From Marinomonas ushuaiensis DSM 15871 (GTDB taxonomy: Bacteria; Pseudomonadota; Gammaproteobacteria; Pseudomonadales; Marinomonadaceae): a stretch of 64,000 nucleotides of DNA. Shown here one piece after another: positions 54,627-63,793 of the stretch; positions within the stretch are counted from its first letter, which is position 1; every line of letters starts with the position of its first letter. The position numbers and the translations under genes are program-made. The notes beneath the pieces are model-generated. The model ran no database searches, was not told the origin of the DNA, and worked only from the letters and a program-made list of their open reading frames with translations. The stretch covers positions 186,001-250,000 of the forward strand of contig NZ_JAMB01000002.1 of the NCBI RefSeq assembly GCF_000521805.1, given 5' to 3'.

Positions 54627-54668
54627 AAAAAAATGCCTTCCACCCTATTAAAGGAGGAAGGCATTCCG
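54627..54668 (-). terminator. Terminator of the class V aminotransferase gene
   Basis: On the minus strand GGAATGCCTTCC and GGAAGGCATTTTTTTT form a 10- to 12-bp stem with a loop of about 14 bases and a long T-run. It lies 36 bp after the stop. Confidence 0.87.
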
Positions 54669-54703
54669 ATTTAACTCTGTCTCAAATAACGTTTGAAAGT
54701 TCG

Positions 54704-55936
54704 TTATGCAACTTGATACAAGGTACGTGGCACCTTTTGTAAGTAGGATTCCATTTCTGCCATACCGTTAGGTTGATCAACTTTTATACCTAAATCGCGC
54801 ATTGTACTGCCAAAAGCGTGCAAAGTACGGAACAAATTATGTTCGCGGCACTGTTCACCCATTTGACCAATACGAACAATTGGCTGACCGAATGAACCGG
54901 CAATTTCTACTCGATACACATCAGAAATGTGACGGCAAATTTGCCCTGCGGTTAAACCTTCAGGAATATTAATACCAACAACGGAATTCAAACGAGCTTC
55001 AGTTGGAATAAAGAGCTCCAACCCCATACCTTCAATACCGGATTGAAGGGCTTTCGAACAACGTAAATGACGAGCAAAACGGTTCTCTAGGGTTTCATCA
55101 CACACTAATTTCAAGGCTTCATGCAACGCCATAATGCCAGAAACAGGTGCGGTATAATGGTAACCATCTTTATGCCAGAAATTCTCTGCCAATTGGATAT
55201 CAAAACACCATTGTGCAGGTGGCTTTTCACGGTCTTTTGCGGCTGCCCATGCTTCATTTGAGAAGGCCAAAAGAGAGACACCAGGAATAGAAGATAAACC
55301 TTTCTGACCACCTGTAATCACAACGTCTACTTGCCATTCATCCATTTTCAACGGCATGGTGCTTAATGTACAAACTGCATCAACAACCACTAAACAGCCA
55401 TAAGATTTAGCAATTTTAGTGATCTCTTGAAGGCTATGATTAAACACTGTGTTAGAGGTTTCACCTTGCACCATGGTTAATACTTTAGGACGAGTTTCTT
55501 CAATGGCTTTTCGAACTCGTTCTGGATCAGCCGCTTCAAGAACACCCACATGCAATTCATGTACTTCAGCACCAACACGCAATGCCATTTCCGCCATACG
55601 ATGGCTAAAGAAACCATTGTTGATACATAAAATACGTTCACCTGGCTGCATCAAGTTTGCTACGGCCATTTCCATCGCGGCCGAGGCCGGACCGGCAACG
55701 CCAATCACCCATTTAGATTCCGTCTGAAAAACATAGCGCGCCATGGCTTTTACTTGACCAATTACTTCGGCCATTACGCTACCAAGATGGTTAATAACAA
55801 CCGAGTTGGCTTTGGCGACACGTTCTGGGATAGGGACAGGGCCCGCGCCCATCATCAACAAAGGTTCGTGAGGAAGGATTTCATCTAAAGTTTTCACCTG
55901 GGGACGAGGAATACCCATTGGCGATGAAGCAGTCAT
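54704..55936 (-). CDS. Class V PLP aminotransferase (alanine/serine-glyoxylate type)
   Basis: The ATG at 55936 (MTASSPMGIPRPQ) is preferred over the TTG at 55978, with AAGG 10 bases upstream. The 410 residues are a fold-type I aminotransferase: MMGAGPVPIPERVAKAN, GVAGPASAAMEMAVANL, MVQGETSNTVFNHSLQEI, VVVDAVCTLSTMPL, and the PLP lysine in VVITGGQKGLSSIPGVS. Family members transfer the amino group of alanine, serine or ureidoglycine to glyoxylate, or cleave 2-aminoethylphosphonate-type substrates. It is on the same strand as tctCBA but has its own terminator, so a metabolic link to the imported carboxylate is only possible. Confidence 0.88.
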   Translation of the reverse strand: MTASSPMGIPRPQVKTLDEILPHEPLLMMGAGPVPIPERVAKANSVVINHLGSVMAEVIGQVKAMARYVFQTESKWVIGVAGPASAAMEMAVANLMQPGERILCINNGFFSHRMAEMALRVGAEVHELHVGVLEAADPERVRKAIEETRPKVLTMVQGETSNTVFNHSLQEITKIAKSYGCLVVVDAVCTLSTMPLKMDEWQVDVVITGGQKGLSSIPGVSLLAFSNEAWAAAKDREKPPAQWCFDIQLAENFWHKDGYHYTAPVSGIMALHEALKLVCDETLENRFARHLRCSKALQSGIEGMGLELFIPTEARLNSVVGINIPEGLTAGQICRHISDVYRVEIAGSFGQPIVRIGQMGEQCREHNLFRTLHAFGSTMRDLGIKVDQPNGMAEMESYLQKVPRTLYQVA

Positions 55937-56249
55937 TTTATGCAGCCTTATTAGCAAGGATTGAAGAAAACATTTCAACTATGAAAAACAGCTATCAATC
56001 TTTTTTCAGCAGACTCTTTATAGTAGAAAATGTCGTTTTTTAGATTTTAACGAAATAATATTTTGAAATAGTACAATATTCTTATCAAGAATAAGAGACA
56101 GTAAAGCGAAAATAGTGTAATTAACCATAAGCTTTCCTTTTCACCTTAGATCTGACTCGTTTGACTATTAACATGCAGTACTTTTTACTCTGCGCGATCT
56201 TGTAAAACTATGCGATAATGCGCGAAACCACCCTATTCAGGATCTTTTT
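55937..56249. other. Divergent promoter region (313 bp)
   Basis: Between the aminotransferase and the DUF3010 gene. It contains a 7-bp inverted repeat TATTCTT-ATC-AAGAATA at 56077-56093 that may be an operator. No coding frame was seen. Confidence 0.4.
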
Positions 56250-56687
56250 ATGATTACTTGCGGTATCGACATCAAAGGCAGCGAAGTCATTCTTTGTCTT
56301 TTGTCTAAAGAAGACGGACTTTTTCAGATAGCAGAATGTCGTCAAATACGACACACATTAAGCAACTCAAACGACACAGACAGCGTGCGTAAATTTCAAT
56401 TTATGCTTAAAAAGCTGTTCGAAGATTATAAAGTGCAGAAAGCCGTTATTCGTGAACGCCTAACCAAGGGTAAGTTTGCAGGCAGTTCTGTCGGTTTTAA
56501 AATTGAAGCAGTAATCCAATTAATCGATACGGTTGAAGTTGTTCTTTTCAATAGCACCAAAATCAAAGATATCATTCAACGTAATCCAATGCCGATTCCA
56601 TTTAAAGCCACAGGTTTAAAAGCATTCCAAGAAGGCGCTTTCACAGTTGCTTATGCGGCGTTGTCTGAACATGTTGTTGAAGAGTAA
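56250..56687 (+). CDS. DUF3010 family protein
   Basis: The 145 residues match the small gammaproteobacterial DUF3010 family: the actin/RNase H-like start MITCGIDIKGSEVILCLLS, VRKFQFMLKKLFEDYKVQKA, IRERLTKGKFAGSSVGFKIE and IPFKATGLKAFQEGAF. The D6 near the N-terminus and the RERLTKGKF segment suggest a nuclease- or kinase-like fold, but no function is established. A strong terminator follows. Confidence 0.85.
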   Translation: MITCGIDIKGSEVILCLLSKEDGLFQIAECRQIRHTLSNSNDTDSVRKFQFMLKKLFEDYKVQKAVIRERLTKGKFAGSSVGFKIEAVIQLIDTVEVVLFNSTKIKDIIQRNPMPIPFKATGLKAFQEGAFTVAYAALSEHVVEE

Positions 56688-56711
56688 GCTCTAACTCTTT
56701 ACTTAAGAACA

Positions 56712-56756
56712 ATATAAAAAACGGAGTCAGTATTAACTGACTCCGTTTTTTATTGT
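56712..56756 (+). terminator. Bidirectional terminator after the DUF3010 gene
   Basis: AAAAAACGGAGTCAGT-ATTA-ACTGACTCCGTTTTTT is a perfect stem of about 15 bp, usable by the convergent YheT-like gene. Confidence 0.92.
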
Positions 56757-56797
56757 GTTTTATCTGAGCGCATAAACATTAGACAACACAGTTCAGC

Positions 56798-57829
56798 TTA
56801 TTTTCCTTGCTCATCAAGGAAACGAATGACTCGCTCCTCTATAAAATACGTTGGCTTTAAAGGAGTACCACCAACAAAACCCACATGCCCGCCATATTGC
56901 TGAATACTAAATTCTACACATGATGGCATACCATCATTTTTTGCGTTTTGCTGTATTCCCTCGATAGAACCAAGCACCCTATTTGGTAATACCACTGGCG
57001 TCATAAAAGGATCGTCCAGTGCGTGAATAATAAGTGTTTTGGTTCTAATAGTCGGAAGGAATTGCTGGGCACTATTTTGTTCGTAATAGTCTTCCGCGTC
57101 TTTAAAGCCATTGATTTTCGACGTATAAACATCATCAAACTCACGAACGGTTTTAATGTTTTTCACTTGAGATAAAGACTTCCCCAAAAGTGATTCCATA
57201 TCATGTTGTTGATATTTCTCTAGCAGCTTTTGTTTTAAAGGCTTCAATAAATATTGCTGATAAACACGCGCTGTGCCTTTGGTGATTGTCTCTGCGCTAT
57301 TCGATAACAACATCGGTGCGCTGATGGCTACAGCGCCTTTTAACAAACTCTTTTCGCCAGACTCCCCTAACAGTTTCAACAACATGTTCCCGCCGAGAGA
57401 GTACCCAACCGCATACAGAGATGATTCAGGAAACGATTCTTCAAGATGAGCAAACCACGCATTTGCATCGGCCGTGTCACCACTGTGATAAGAGCGTGGC
57501 AAACGATTATTTTTACCGGAACAACCGCGAAAATGCATCAGCACACAAGCATAACCGTTCGCCTGCAATGCCTGCATCATTCCTTGAATATAAGGCGATT
57601 CATAAGAGCCTTCTAAGCCATGAAATAAGACAACAATCGGCGTTTTGTCTCCTTGTTTAGGTTTATCTAACCAGAAACACTCAACAAAATCCCCATCGCT
57701 GAGTTCAAACATTTCACGCTCGATGTCCAGAGAAATAGGCTTTCTAAAAAACGTCGCATACATGGTTTGAACATGTTTATTTCGTAATAAAAAATGAGGT
57801 TTAAATGTATCCAACCTTATCCCATCCAT
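56798..57829 (-). CDS. YheT-like alpha/beta hydrolase
   Basis: The 343 residues belong to the YheT/ABHD group: FKPHFLLRNKHVQTMYATFF at the start, the oxyanion segment VVLFHGLEGSYESPYIQGMM, the HFRGCSGKNNRLPRSYHSGDT loop with its conserved RGCSG, nucleophile Ser in AVGYSLGGNMLLKLLG, Asp in IHALDDPFMTP, and His in YGGHVGFVGG. It is a predicted esterase with unknown physiological substrate. It begins immediately after the stop of the MsbA-like gene with no gap, so it is translationally coupled. Confidence 0.92.
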   Translation of the reverse strand: MDGIRLDTFKPHFLLRNKHVQTMYATFFRKPISLDIEREMFELSDGDFVECFWLDKPKQGDKTPIVVLFHGLEGSYESPYIQGMMQALQANGYACVLMHFRGCSGKNNRLPRSYHSGDTADANAWFAHLEESFPESSLYAVGYSLGGNMLLKLLGESGEKSLLKGAVAISAPMLLSNSAETITKGTARVYQQYLLKPLKQKLLEKYQQHDMESLLGKSLSQVKNIKTVREFDDVYTSKINGFKDAEDYYEQNSAQQFLPTIRTKTLIIHALDDPFMTPVVLPNRVLGSIEGIQQNAKNDGMPSCVEFSIQQYGGHVGFVGGTPLKPTYFIEERVIRFLDEQGK

Positions 57830-59620
57830 TTACTTCGCCTGCTCAAACTGTAACTCACACAAGCGCTGATAAAGTGGTGAACTAATCAACAAAGACTGAT
57901 GCGTACCCGTATCAACTATTTGCCCTTTGTCCATCACGACAATCTTATCGGCATGAATCACAGTGGCAAGTCGATGGGCAATAATAATCGTCGTACGATT
58001 CACCATTAATTTATTGAGCGCTTCTTGCACATAGGCTTCACTCTGCGCATCCAGTGCACTGGTAGCTTCATCTAATAACAAAACATCTGGATCTTTCAAA
58101 ATAGCGCGGGCAATCGCGATGCGTTGTTTTTGGCCGCCTGATAATCGCACGCCTTGTTCGCCTAAAAAGCTCTCGTAGCCTTCTGGTAATTGTTCAATAA
58201 ACTCATGGGCATTGGCGCGTTTCGCTGCATCGATAATTTCGTCTTTTGACGCCTGAGGTTTACCGTAACCAATGTTGCGCATCACATTCGTGCTAAACAA
58301 CACAGGTTGCTGTGGCACCATGCCCATCACGTCACGCAGTTCAGAGAGTGACAATTGCTCAAGAGATATGTCATTGAGCGTGATATTGCCTTTCTGTGGA
58401 TCATAAAAACGCTGCAACATTTCAAACATAGTTGTTTTACCAGCCCCCGAAGGCCCAACTAAGGCAACCGTTTGTCCATGCTCAATAGTGACGTTTATAT
58501 TTCTGAGAGCCGCCACATCAGGGCGAGAAGGATAATAGAAATCAAGGTTATGAAAACCAATCGCTACCCCGTTTTTACGATCATCATTCTTATGCGGAAG
58601 AGGTAACGGATTGATAGGCGAGGTAATCGCGCTTTCAATGTCTAACAACTCCAACAAACGCGTGGCAGAACCCGCTGCGCGCTGTAATTCGCCATACACT
58701 TCGGCTACCGTTGCCATCGACATGGCAACCATGATGGCGTAAAAAATAAAGGCACCGAGTTCACCACCCGTCATTTTCCCAGCAATCACGTCCGTACCGC
58801 CAACCCATAACATCACACTGATCGCAGCAAAGGTTAATAAAATCACTGCCGCAAACAAAAACGAGCGTTGTTTAATACGCTTCTTCGCCACATCGAAGGC
58901 TTTTTCTACTTCTTGACCAAAGGCGGCTTGTTCAAGAGTTTCATGGTTATAGCTCTGTACAACTTTGATATTTTGAATAATCTCGCCGGCGTAAGTACCA
59001 ATATCAGCAATCGCATCTTGGCTACTGGACGCCAAACGCCTGACGCGGCGTCCGAAAATCACCATAGGAATTAACACAAGCGGAACGCAAATCACCACAA
59101 TCATAGAGAGCTTTAGATTGGTGATAAACAACATAGCCAGACCGCCCAGCAACATAAAAAATGAACGTAGCGCCATAGAAAAAGACGAGCCAATAATGGA
59201 CTGCAACAAGGCGGTATCTGTGGTCAATCGAGACATCAACTCACCACTGCGATTCTCTTCAAAATAACTCGGATGCAAACGAACAATCTGGTTAAACACC
59301 GCGGTTCGAATATCCGCACTCACCCGCTCGCCAAGCCAAGACATAAGATAGAAGCGAAAAAAAGTCCCGAATGCCAACAAAGAGATCATCGCAATCAATA
59401 TTAAAATGGTGCTCGTCAGCTGATCGACAGAACCAGAAATAAAGCCGCTATCAATCACCATCTTCACCCCCTGCCCCAGCGATAAACTCACCCCAGCAGT
59501 GAACATGAGGAAAAACAACGCCAACGCCACCGTTCCTCGATAGGGTTTAATAAAGGTAAAAATAGGGAATAAACTTTGGTATGCGCTTGTCGGTGTTTTG
59601 GATTCTGAGGAATGTGGCAA
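57830..59620 (-). CDS. ABC exporter, MsbA-like half transporter
   Basis: The 596 residues fuse a six-span membrane domain (about 25-330) with a nucleotide-binding domain. NBD motifs are Walker A VALVGPSGAGKTTMFEML, signature VRLSGGQKQRIAIARAIL, Walker B VLLLDEATSALD, and the H-loop in IIIAHRLAT. The type is that of lipid/drug exporters (MsbA, LmrA). A separate msbA with lpxK is usual for lipid A flipping; no lpxK is here, so a drug or lipid export role is more likely than the essential MsbA function. Operon with the YheT-like gene. Confidence 0.92.
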   Translation of the reverse strand: MPHSSESKTPTSAYQSLFPIFTFIKPYRGTVALALFFLMFTAGVSLSLGQGVKMVIDSGFISGSVDQLTSTILILIAMISLLAFGTFFRFYLMSWLGERVSADIRTAVFNQIVRLHPSYFEENRSGELMSRLTTDTALLQSIIGSSFSMALRSFFMLLGGLAMLFITNLKLSMIVVICVPLVLIPMVIFGRRVRRLASSSQDAIADIGTYAGEIIQNIKVVQSYNHETLEQAAFGQEVEKAFDVAKKRIKQRSFLFAAVILLTFAAISVMLWVGGTDVIAGKMTGGELGAFIFYAIMVAMSMATVAEVYGELQRAAGSATRLLELLDIESAITSPINPLPLPHKNDDRKNGVAIGFHNLDFYYPSRPDVAALRNINVTIEHGQTVALVGPSGAGKTTMFEMLQRFYDPQKGNITLNDISLEQLSLSELRDVMGMVPQQPVLFSTNVMRNIGYGKPQASKDEIIDAAKRANAHEFIEQLPEGYESFLGEQGVRLSGGQKQRIAIARAILKDPDVLLLDEATSALDAQSEAYVQEALNKLMVNRTTIIIAHRLATVIHADKIVVMDKGQIVDTGTHQSLLISSPLYQRLCELQFEQAK

Positions 59621-59720
59621 AGAAAAGGCCTTTTACGTGGAATAGATTGAAGTAGGCTACATTGTATCAAGAAAGAAAAGAAGAAATAGCAAGTGTAGAC
59701 CTCTCATGCAAAGATCTCTT

Positions 59721-59969
59721 TTAGTACCCCATTATTTTTAGACTTATGTACGGCATAATAATGAAGATAGAGATCAGCGTTTTATAATTCGCTAAATAAT
59801 TAAAATAAATAATTGATAACTCACTTTTTTGAATACCAAACATCTTACTATGTGTCGAAGTGATCAACGACCTCATAGAAACCAGTGCGATGCTCGCGAA
59901 AAGCAACACGCCAATGTTCAAAAGTGACGCCCATCCTAGTAACTCTGTTAATTGTGAAAGTGTTATCAT
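59721..59969 (-). CDS. DUF6868-like small membrane protein
   Basis: The 82 residues have an N-terminal hydrophobic helix (LGWASLLNIGVLLFASIALV) and a C-terminal one (ISIFIIMPYISLKIM). The linker reads HSKMFGIQKSELSIIYFNYL. The pattern LxxLLGWxxxLNIG plus NYLANYK matches a small family I know as DUF6868, of unknown function. GGAGC lies upstream of the ATG. It stands alone, divergent from nothing nearby and separated from the MsbA-like gene by 100 bp. Confidence 0.75.
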   Translation of the reverse strand: MITLSQLTELLGWASLLNIGVLLFASIALVSMRSLITSTHSKMFGIQKSELSIIYFNYLANYKTLISIFIIMPYISLKIMGY

Positions 59970-60156
59970 CGTTGGGCTCCTTATTGTTGATTGAAATACA
60001 CTTTAGCCCATCACCGTAACAGCCCATAATGTTTCTCGTGCTAATCACTTAAGTCATGACTTATGACTGGGTTTTAAGAAAGTGAGCTTGGTAATCCAAA
60101 ATCAAATCTATGGCACTTCAGACTGAAATCCTGGTATTTAATAACGCCCTCAGCCA

Positions 60157-60555
60157 TTAAAAAATCAGTTTGAAAGGTAAATCCCCGAAACCCCATATAA
60201 ATGTACCTGTCATTAATAAAATACCTTCGTGCTTCATGGTTTTCTTTTCTAATCCATTTTTGATTTCGTCTTCTAATTCTTCCGCATTTTTTTTCCAAAT
60301 TTTAACTTTCTTTTCTTCAAGGTGTTTATGTTCATGCTTAATATCTGCGTATAAATTCGGAGCCTGACGCTTGAGCGTTATGTGATCATATTGATGTTCA
60401 TAAAACTCTAAAATAGTGTACAAGATACCCATAACGACAATCATAGAACCGCATCTTGCCAACCAATCCGTGTCATTCAGGAACTCAATGTAAGACAGAA
60501 ACGTTCCTAAAAGCACCAAAATAACAGCTGAACCGTAAGTGATAAAAATATTCAT
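60157..60555 (-). CDS. Hypothetical membrane protein with coiled coil
   Basis: Family not recognised. The frame is open from a GTG at 60666, 5 bp after the stop of the small upstream gene. The ATG at 60555 (MNIFITYGSAVILVLLGTFL) is the more likely start. The 132 residues comprise two membrane segments (ITYGSAVILVLLGTFLSYI; MIVVMGILYTILEFY), a charged helical stretch rich in Lys/Glu (HEHKHLEEKKVKIWKKNAEE) that may coil, and a hydrophobic end GTFIWGFGDLPFKLIF. If translated from 60666 it would have 37 extra residues. Confidence 0.6.
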   Translation of the reverse strand: MNIFITYGSAVILVLLGTFLSYIEFLNDTDWLARCGSMIVVMGILYTILEFYEHQYDHITLKRQAPNLYADIKHEHKHLEEKKVKIWKKNAEELEDEIKNGLEKKTMKHEGILLMTGTFIWGFGDLPFKLIF

Positions 60556-60671
60556 GCAGTAATAGGATCCTCTGTGTAACGTCGCTAGAACAGGAAAGTT
60601 TATGATTGATTTATTGCATTCTAGAGTAGCGCCAAACCACAAAACGAGCAACGGGAAAGCGCTCACGGTTA

Positions 60672-60800
60672 TTACCTGAATTTAAGCCTACTAAAAACCT
60701 TCCTGAGGATATTGCCTAAAGACACAGCGTTAATACGGTTGAGCAACCTTTGAGCGTCAACAGGATAGGTTGAGAATTTCGTTTGTATTTCAGATTTCAT
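60672..60800 (-). CDS. Short DUF1801-like protein, probably truncated (42 aa)
   Basis: The frame runs from 60935, but that would overlap the flavin reductase start by 49 bp. The ATG at 60800 has an excellent GGAG 6 bases upstream. The product begins MKSEIQTKFSTYPVDAQRLL. This resembles the N-terminus of DUF1801 proteins (VxxYxxxYPxxxxxxLxxIR), but it ends after 42 residues in NILRKVFSRLKFR, whereas the family needs about 110. It looks like the truncated remnant of a once longer gene, or a new small protein. Confidence 0.45.
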   Translation of the reverse strand: MKSEIQTKFSTYPVDAQRLLNRINAVSLGNILRKVFSRLKFR

Positions 60801-60886
60801 CGGATCTCCAGTGTAAAGTGATCTTGAAACAGTAAACCAACGTATCATAAATAGAAGATTACCAATCAACAGCAGAGAGACACCAC

Positions 60887-61546
60887 ATGCCCACTCAACA
60901 CTTTGACCTTCAAAGCCTAAACGAAATGACATCACGTTATCGTGCGCAACTCATTAACAGCTTATCCGGTTTTAAAAGTGCGAATTTAATAGGCACTTGC
61001 AACGCTCAAGGACAAACAAATCTAGCCATCTTTAGTTCGATATTTCATTTAGGCGCGTCACCCGCATTAGTTGGTTTCATTATGAGACCTGACTCAGTTT
61101 CTCGCCATACGTTGGAAAATATAAAACTCACAGGCCAATACACGATCAACCAAGTCAGTGAGGATTTTTGGCGCAAGGCACACCAAACGTCAGCCCGTTA
61201 TGACGGAGATGAAAGTGAGTTTGAACACGTTGGGTTAACGCCAGAGTTTATTGATGATGTCACCGCACCATTTGTTAAAGAAAGCCGTATAAAATACGCA
61301 TTAACCGTAAAAGAAATCACGCCAATTAAACTCAATAATACCTTATTAGTTATTGGTGAAATCACCCATATCATTTGTGAATCGTCTGCTATTAAAAGTG
61401 ACGGCTACATTGATATTGAATCAGCCAATACAGTCGCAATATCTGGCTTAGACAGTTACCACTCAACCACCAGACTTTCACGTATTAGCTACGCCAAGCC
61501 TCATAAAGAAGCGCTCGATATTCCATTACATGGCCCAATTGAGTAA
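60887..61546 (+). CDS. Flavin reductase-like (FMN-binding split barrel) protein
   Basis: The 219 residues carry the flavin reductase domain: SGFKSANLIGTCNAQGQTNLAIFSS, GASPALVGFIMRPDSVSRHT, NIKLTGQYTINQV, and VIGEITHII late in the barrel. Such proteins reduce FMN with NAD(P)H or act as small oxidoreductases. No oxygenase partner is adjacent. It is divergent from the truncated DUF1801-like gene and convergent to the EamA transporter. Confidence 0.85.
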   Translation: MPTQHFDLQSLNEMTSRYRAQLINSLSGFKSANLIGTCNAQGQTNLAIFSSIFHLGASPALVGFIMRPDSVSRHTLENIKLTGQYTINQVSEDFWRKAHQTSARYDGDESEFEHVGLTPEFIDDVTAPFVKESRIKYALTVKEITPIKLNNTLLVIGEITHIICESSAIKSDGYIDIESANTVAISGLDSYHSTTRLSRISYAKPHKEALDIPLHGPIE

Positions 61547-61826
61547 GTTGTAAATGAAGTATGGGCAAAAGCTTAAAGATCGCGAAATATACATTACGGA
61601 ATTACTGGGTTTTAAAGGTCCTATTAACGCCAAAGCCATCTTTCGTCTCCTCCCCCTTGCAGAGAGACCAAATCCATTACATGAGATAAAGCAAAGCCGA
61701 TGAACAAGATAGAACGACTATCTAAAAAATTAATATTGAGTGAATGGGTTTGGTGATCGTTGAGTTAGGTCGTTGGTGATGAGATTTTGATGCCCTGAAG
61801 GGCGACCTACAAGGACTCATTGAAGT
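61547..61826. other. Intergenic interval between convergent genes
   Basis: About 280 bases with no recognised gene, before the shared terminator at 61827-61868. Confidence 0.5.
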
Positions 61827-61868
61827 GTCTTTTTTGATGCGTTACAAATATAACGCACCAAAAAAGCG
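61827..61868. terminator. Bidirectional terminator between flavin reductase and EamA genes
   Basis: TCTTTTTTGATGCGTTA-CAAATA-TAACGCACCAAAAAAGC has a TGCGTTA/TAACGCA stem extended by T- and A-runs. Confidence 0.8.
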
Positions 61869-61871
61869 CAA

Positions 61872-62759
61872 TTAGTGAACTTTCTTTTTACCTAAGATGA
61901 CGAGTAATACGCCACCTAATACGCCGCAAGTGGCGATTATTAAATGTAAAGTTATGGCTTCACTGGCAAATATGACACCGCCGATGGTGGCGATTATTGG
62001 GACAAGTAATTGTAGAACTGCCGCCATGGAAGCACTAATAGAAGGCAGTACCGCGTACCAAAGTGCGTAGCCAATTCCTGACATTAAGGCACCGGAAACA
62101 ACGGCGAAAAGAATTCCATCAAAAGTGCCTCCACTGATTTGGTATTCACCATTTAATCCAATGATGATTAAGGTCACTAATAGGATGGGCAAAGTACGTA
62201 TAAAATTGGAGGTGGTGGCGAACAAGGGCTTCGAGGAAATTTTCCCGCGCCATGTGTACAAACCCCATGCGATACCTGCAAATGTCATCAGGATAAAACC
62301 GATCAATGACGGTGATGACAACGTTGGAAACACAAGGTAAACAAAGCTGGCGAAGGCAAGGGTTAAGCCGAGCCATTCTAAGGCGCGCAGTTTTTGTCCT
62401 GTTGAAACCGCCATAAGTATGAGTGTCAGTTGCACCGCGCCAAATAAGATCAAGGCGCCAATGCCAGTTTCTAAGGTAACGTAGGCGTACGAAAAACCAA
62501 TGGCATAAATAAACAGCGAAATAGCTGATAACCAGCTACCTTCTGACCAGACTGTTTTTAATGAGGTGTCTTGTTGTTTCAGAGATTTTAAAAGACATAA
62601 TAAAATCAAGGTTGCCGCACCGCTAGCTAAACGCCATAGGGTAAAGTTTGCAGGGTCGATCAGTCCGCCATCCAATGCAACACGACATAAAACAGAATTA
62701 GCAGCAAAGGCCAATAAAGAAACAGCGATTAAGACACACAAACGTAGCGAACTTGTCAT
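61872..62759 (-). CDS. EamA/DMT-superfamily transporter
   Basis: The ATG at 62759 (MTSSLRLCVLIAVSLLAFAA) is preferred over the upstream start at 62846, which adds a soluble cysteine-rich segment. The 295 residues have ten predicted membrane helices in two EamA repeats, starting LLAFAANSVLCRVALDGGLIDPANFTLWR (first repeat) and VVSGALMSGIGYALWYAVL (second repeat). The typical function is metabolite or drug export; the substrate is unknown. Convergent to flavin reductase with a shared terminator. Confidence 0.88.
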   Translation of the reverse strand: MTSSLRLCVLIAVSLLAFAANSVLCRVALDGGLIDPANFTLWRLASGAATLILLCLLKSLKQQDTSLKTVWSEGSWLSAISLFIYAIGFSYAYVTLETGIGALILFGAVQLTLILMAVSTGQKLRALEWLGLTLAFASFVYLVFPTLSSPSLIGFILMTFAGIAWGLYTWRGKISSKPLFATTSNFIRTLPILLVTLIIIGLNGEYQISGGTFDGILFAVVSGALMSGIGYALWYAVLPSISASMAAVLQLLVPIIATIGGVIFASEAITLHLIIATCGVLGGVLLVILGKKKVH

Positions 62760-62901
62760 CAATTTGTTTAAAAGCTCAATTAACCTTGAGCTGTTACCTC
62801 GGTAATCCAAAAAAGCCAGTTTCGGGCACTGGCACCAGATTTGCAAGTCTATTACTAACGCAGATTAATAACATTTTGATCTGCCTATATACGGAACCTA
62901 C

Positions 62902-63723
62902 ATGACAAGTCTTTTAGTGTTTTCAGATTTAGATGGTACGTTACTCGACCATCATACTTATAGCTTTGACGCTGCGCGTTCGGCATTGCAGTCATTGAAA
63001 ACGTTTTCTATTCCTTGTGTGATCAATACAAGTAAAACGTTTAAAGAGCTTATTATCCTTCGAGATGAGCTTGGCCACCAAGATCCTTTCATAGTGGAAA
63101 ACGGTTCTGCTGTTTATATTCCAAAACATTTATCTCTTTTTATCGATGAGCCTTTAGAAGATTGTGGCGACTATTGGTTAAAAGCCTTCGGCCCTACTCG
63201 TAAAACACTCATTGAGCTAACCAACGACCAAACTGAGAAATATACCTTCAAACGTTTTAGTGACATGTCTTATCAAGACTTGATGTCTATCACAGGATTG
63301 GGTGAAGAAAATGCCAAGCTGGCTATGCAACGTGAGTTCACCGAGCCTATGCTATGGAATGATTCGAACCTTGCGTTAAATGCGCTTCGTCAACACCTCG
63401 ATCAGTTTGATGTTCAAATTCAAAAAGGCGGTCGTTTTTCTCATTTAATGGGTAAACACTGCGATAAAGCCAACGCTATGCTGTGGCTAACAGATGTTTA
63501 CGAAAGCCAAGCAGATGAAAAAATCACCACCATGGCACTAGGCGATGGCGAAAATGACATAGGCATGTTGAGCAAAGCGGATATTCCCGTTGTGATTCGC
63601 TCTCCCGTTCATGCGCCACCAGAAGTACCAAATCGAAGCGACGCTTGGTTAACTGATGCTTATGGTCCTGAAGGTTGGGCTCAGGCGATTAATTTAGTAC
63701 TCAGTAAACAAGGGATTAGTTAA
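62902..63723 (+). CDS. Mannosyl/glucosyl-3-phosphoglycerate phosphatase-like HAD enzyme
   Basis: The 273 residues form a HAD-IIB phosphatase: motif I FSDLDGTLLDH (residues 6-16), motif II in VINTSKTF, and motif IV in ALGDGENDIGML. The MpgP features IVENGSAVYIP and GRFSHLMGKHCDKANAMLWL are present. It removes phosphate from mannosyl- or glucosyl-3-phosphoglycerate to give the compatible solute. The next gene, 70 bp downstream, is a glycosyltransferase that fits the preceding step. Confidence 0.88.
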   Translation: MTSLLVFSDLDGTLLDHHTYSFDAARSALQSLKTFSIPCVINTSKTFKELIILRDELGHQDPFIVENGSAVYIPKHLSLFIDEPLEDCGDYWLKAFGPTRKTLIELTNDQTEKYTFKRFSDMSYQDLMSITGLGEENAKLAMQREFTEPMLWNDSNLALNALRQHLDQFDVQIQKGGRFSHLMGKHCDKANAMLWLTDVYESQADEKITTMALGDGENDIGMLSKADIPVVIRSPVHAPPEVPNRSDAWLTDAYGPEGWAQAINLVLSKQGIS

Positions 63724-63793
63724 CACGTACATTTAAATACTTAAGAAACACAAAATATAAAAAATAATGACACCACAACATTAGGAGAATTTT

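Noticed and set aside
59848..60048. 66-residue frame overlapping the DUF6868-like gene
   Set aside because: Overlaps most of a better-supported gene in another frame and has no RBS.
60560..60670. Integron attC-like site (GTTAC and GCGAC words after a short gene)
   Set aside because: No paired core sites or hairpin of attC geometry, and no integrase in the window.
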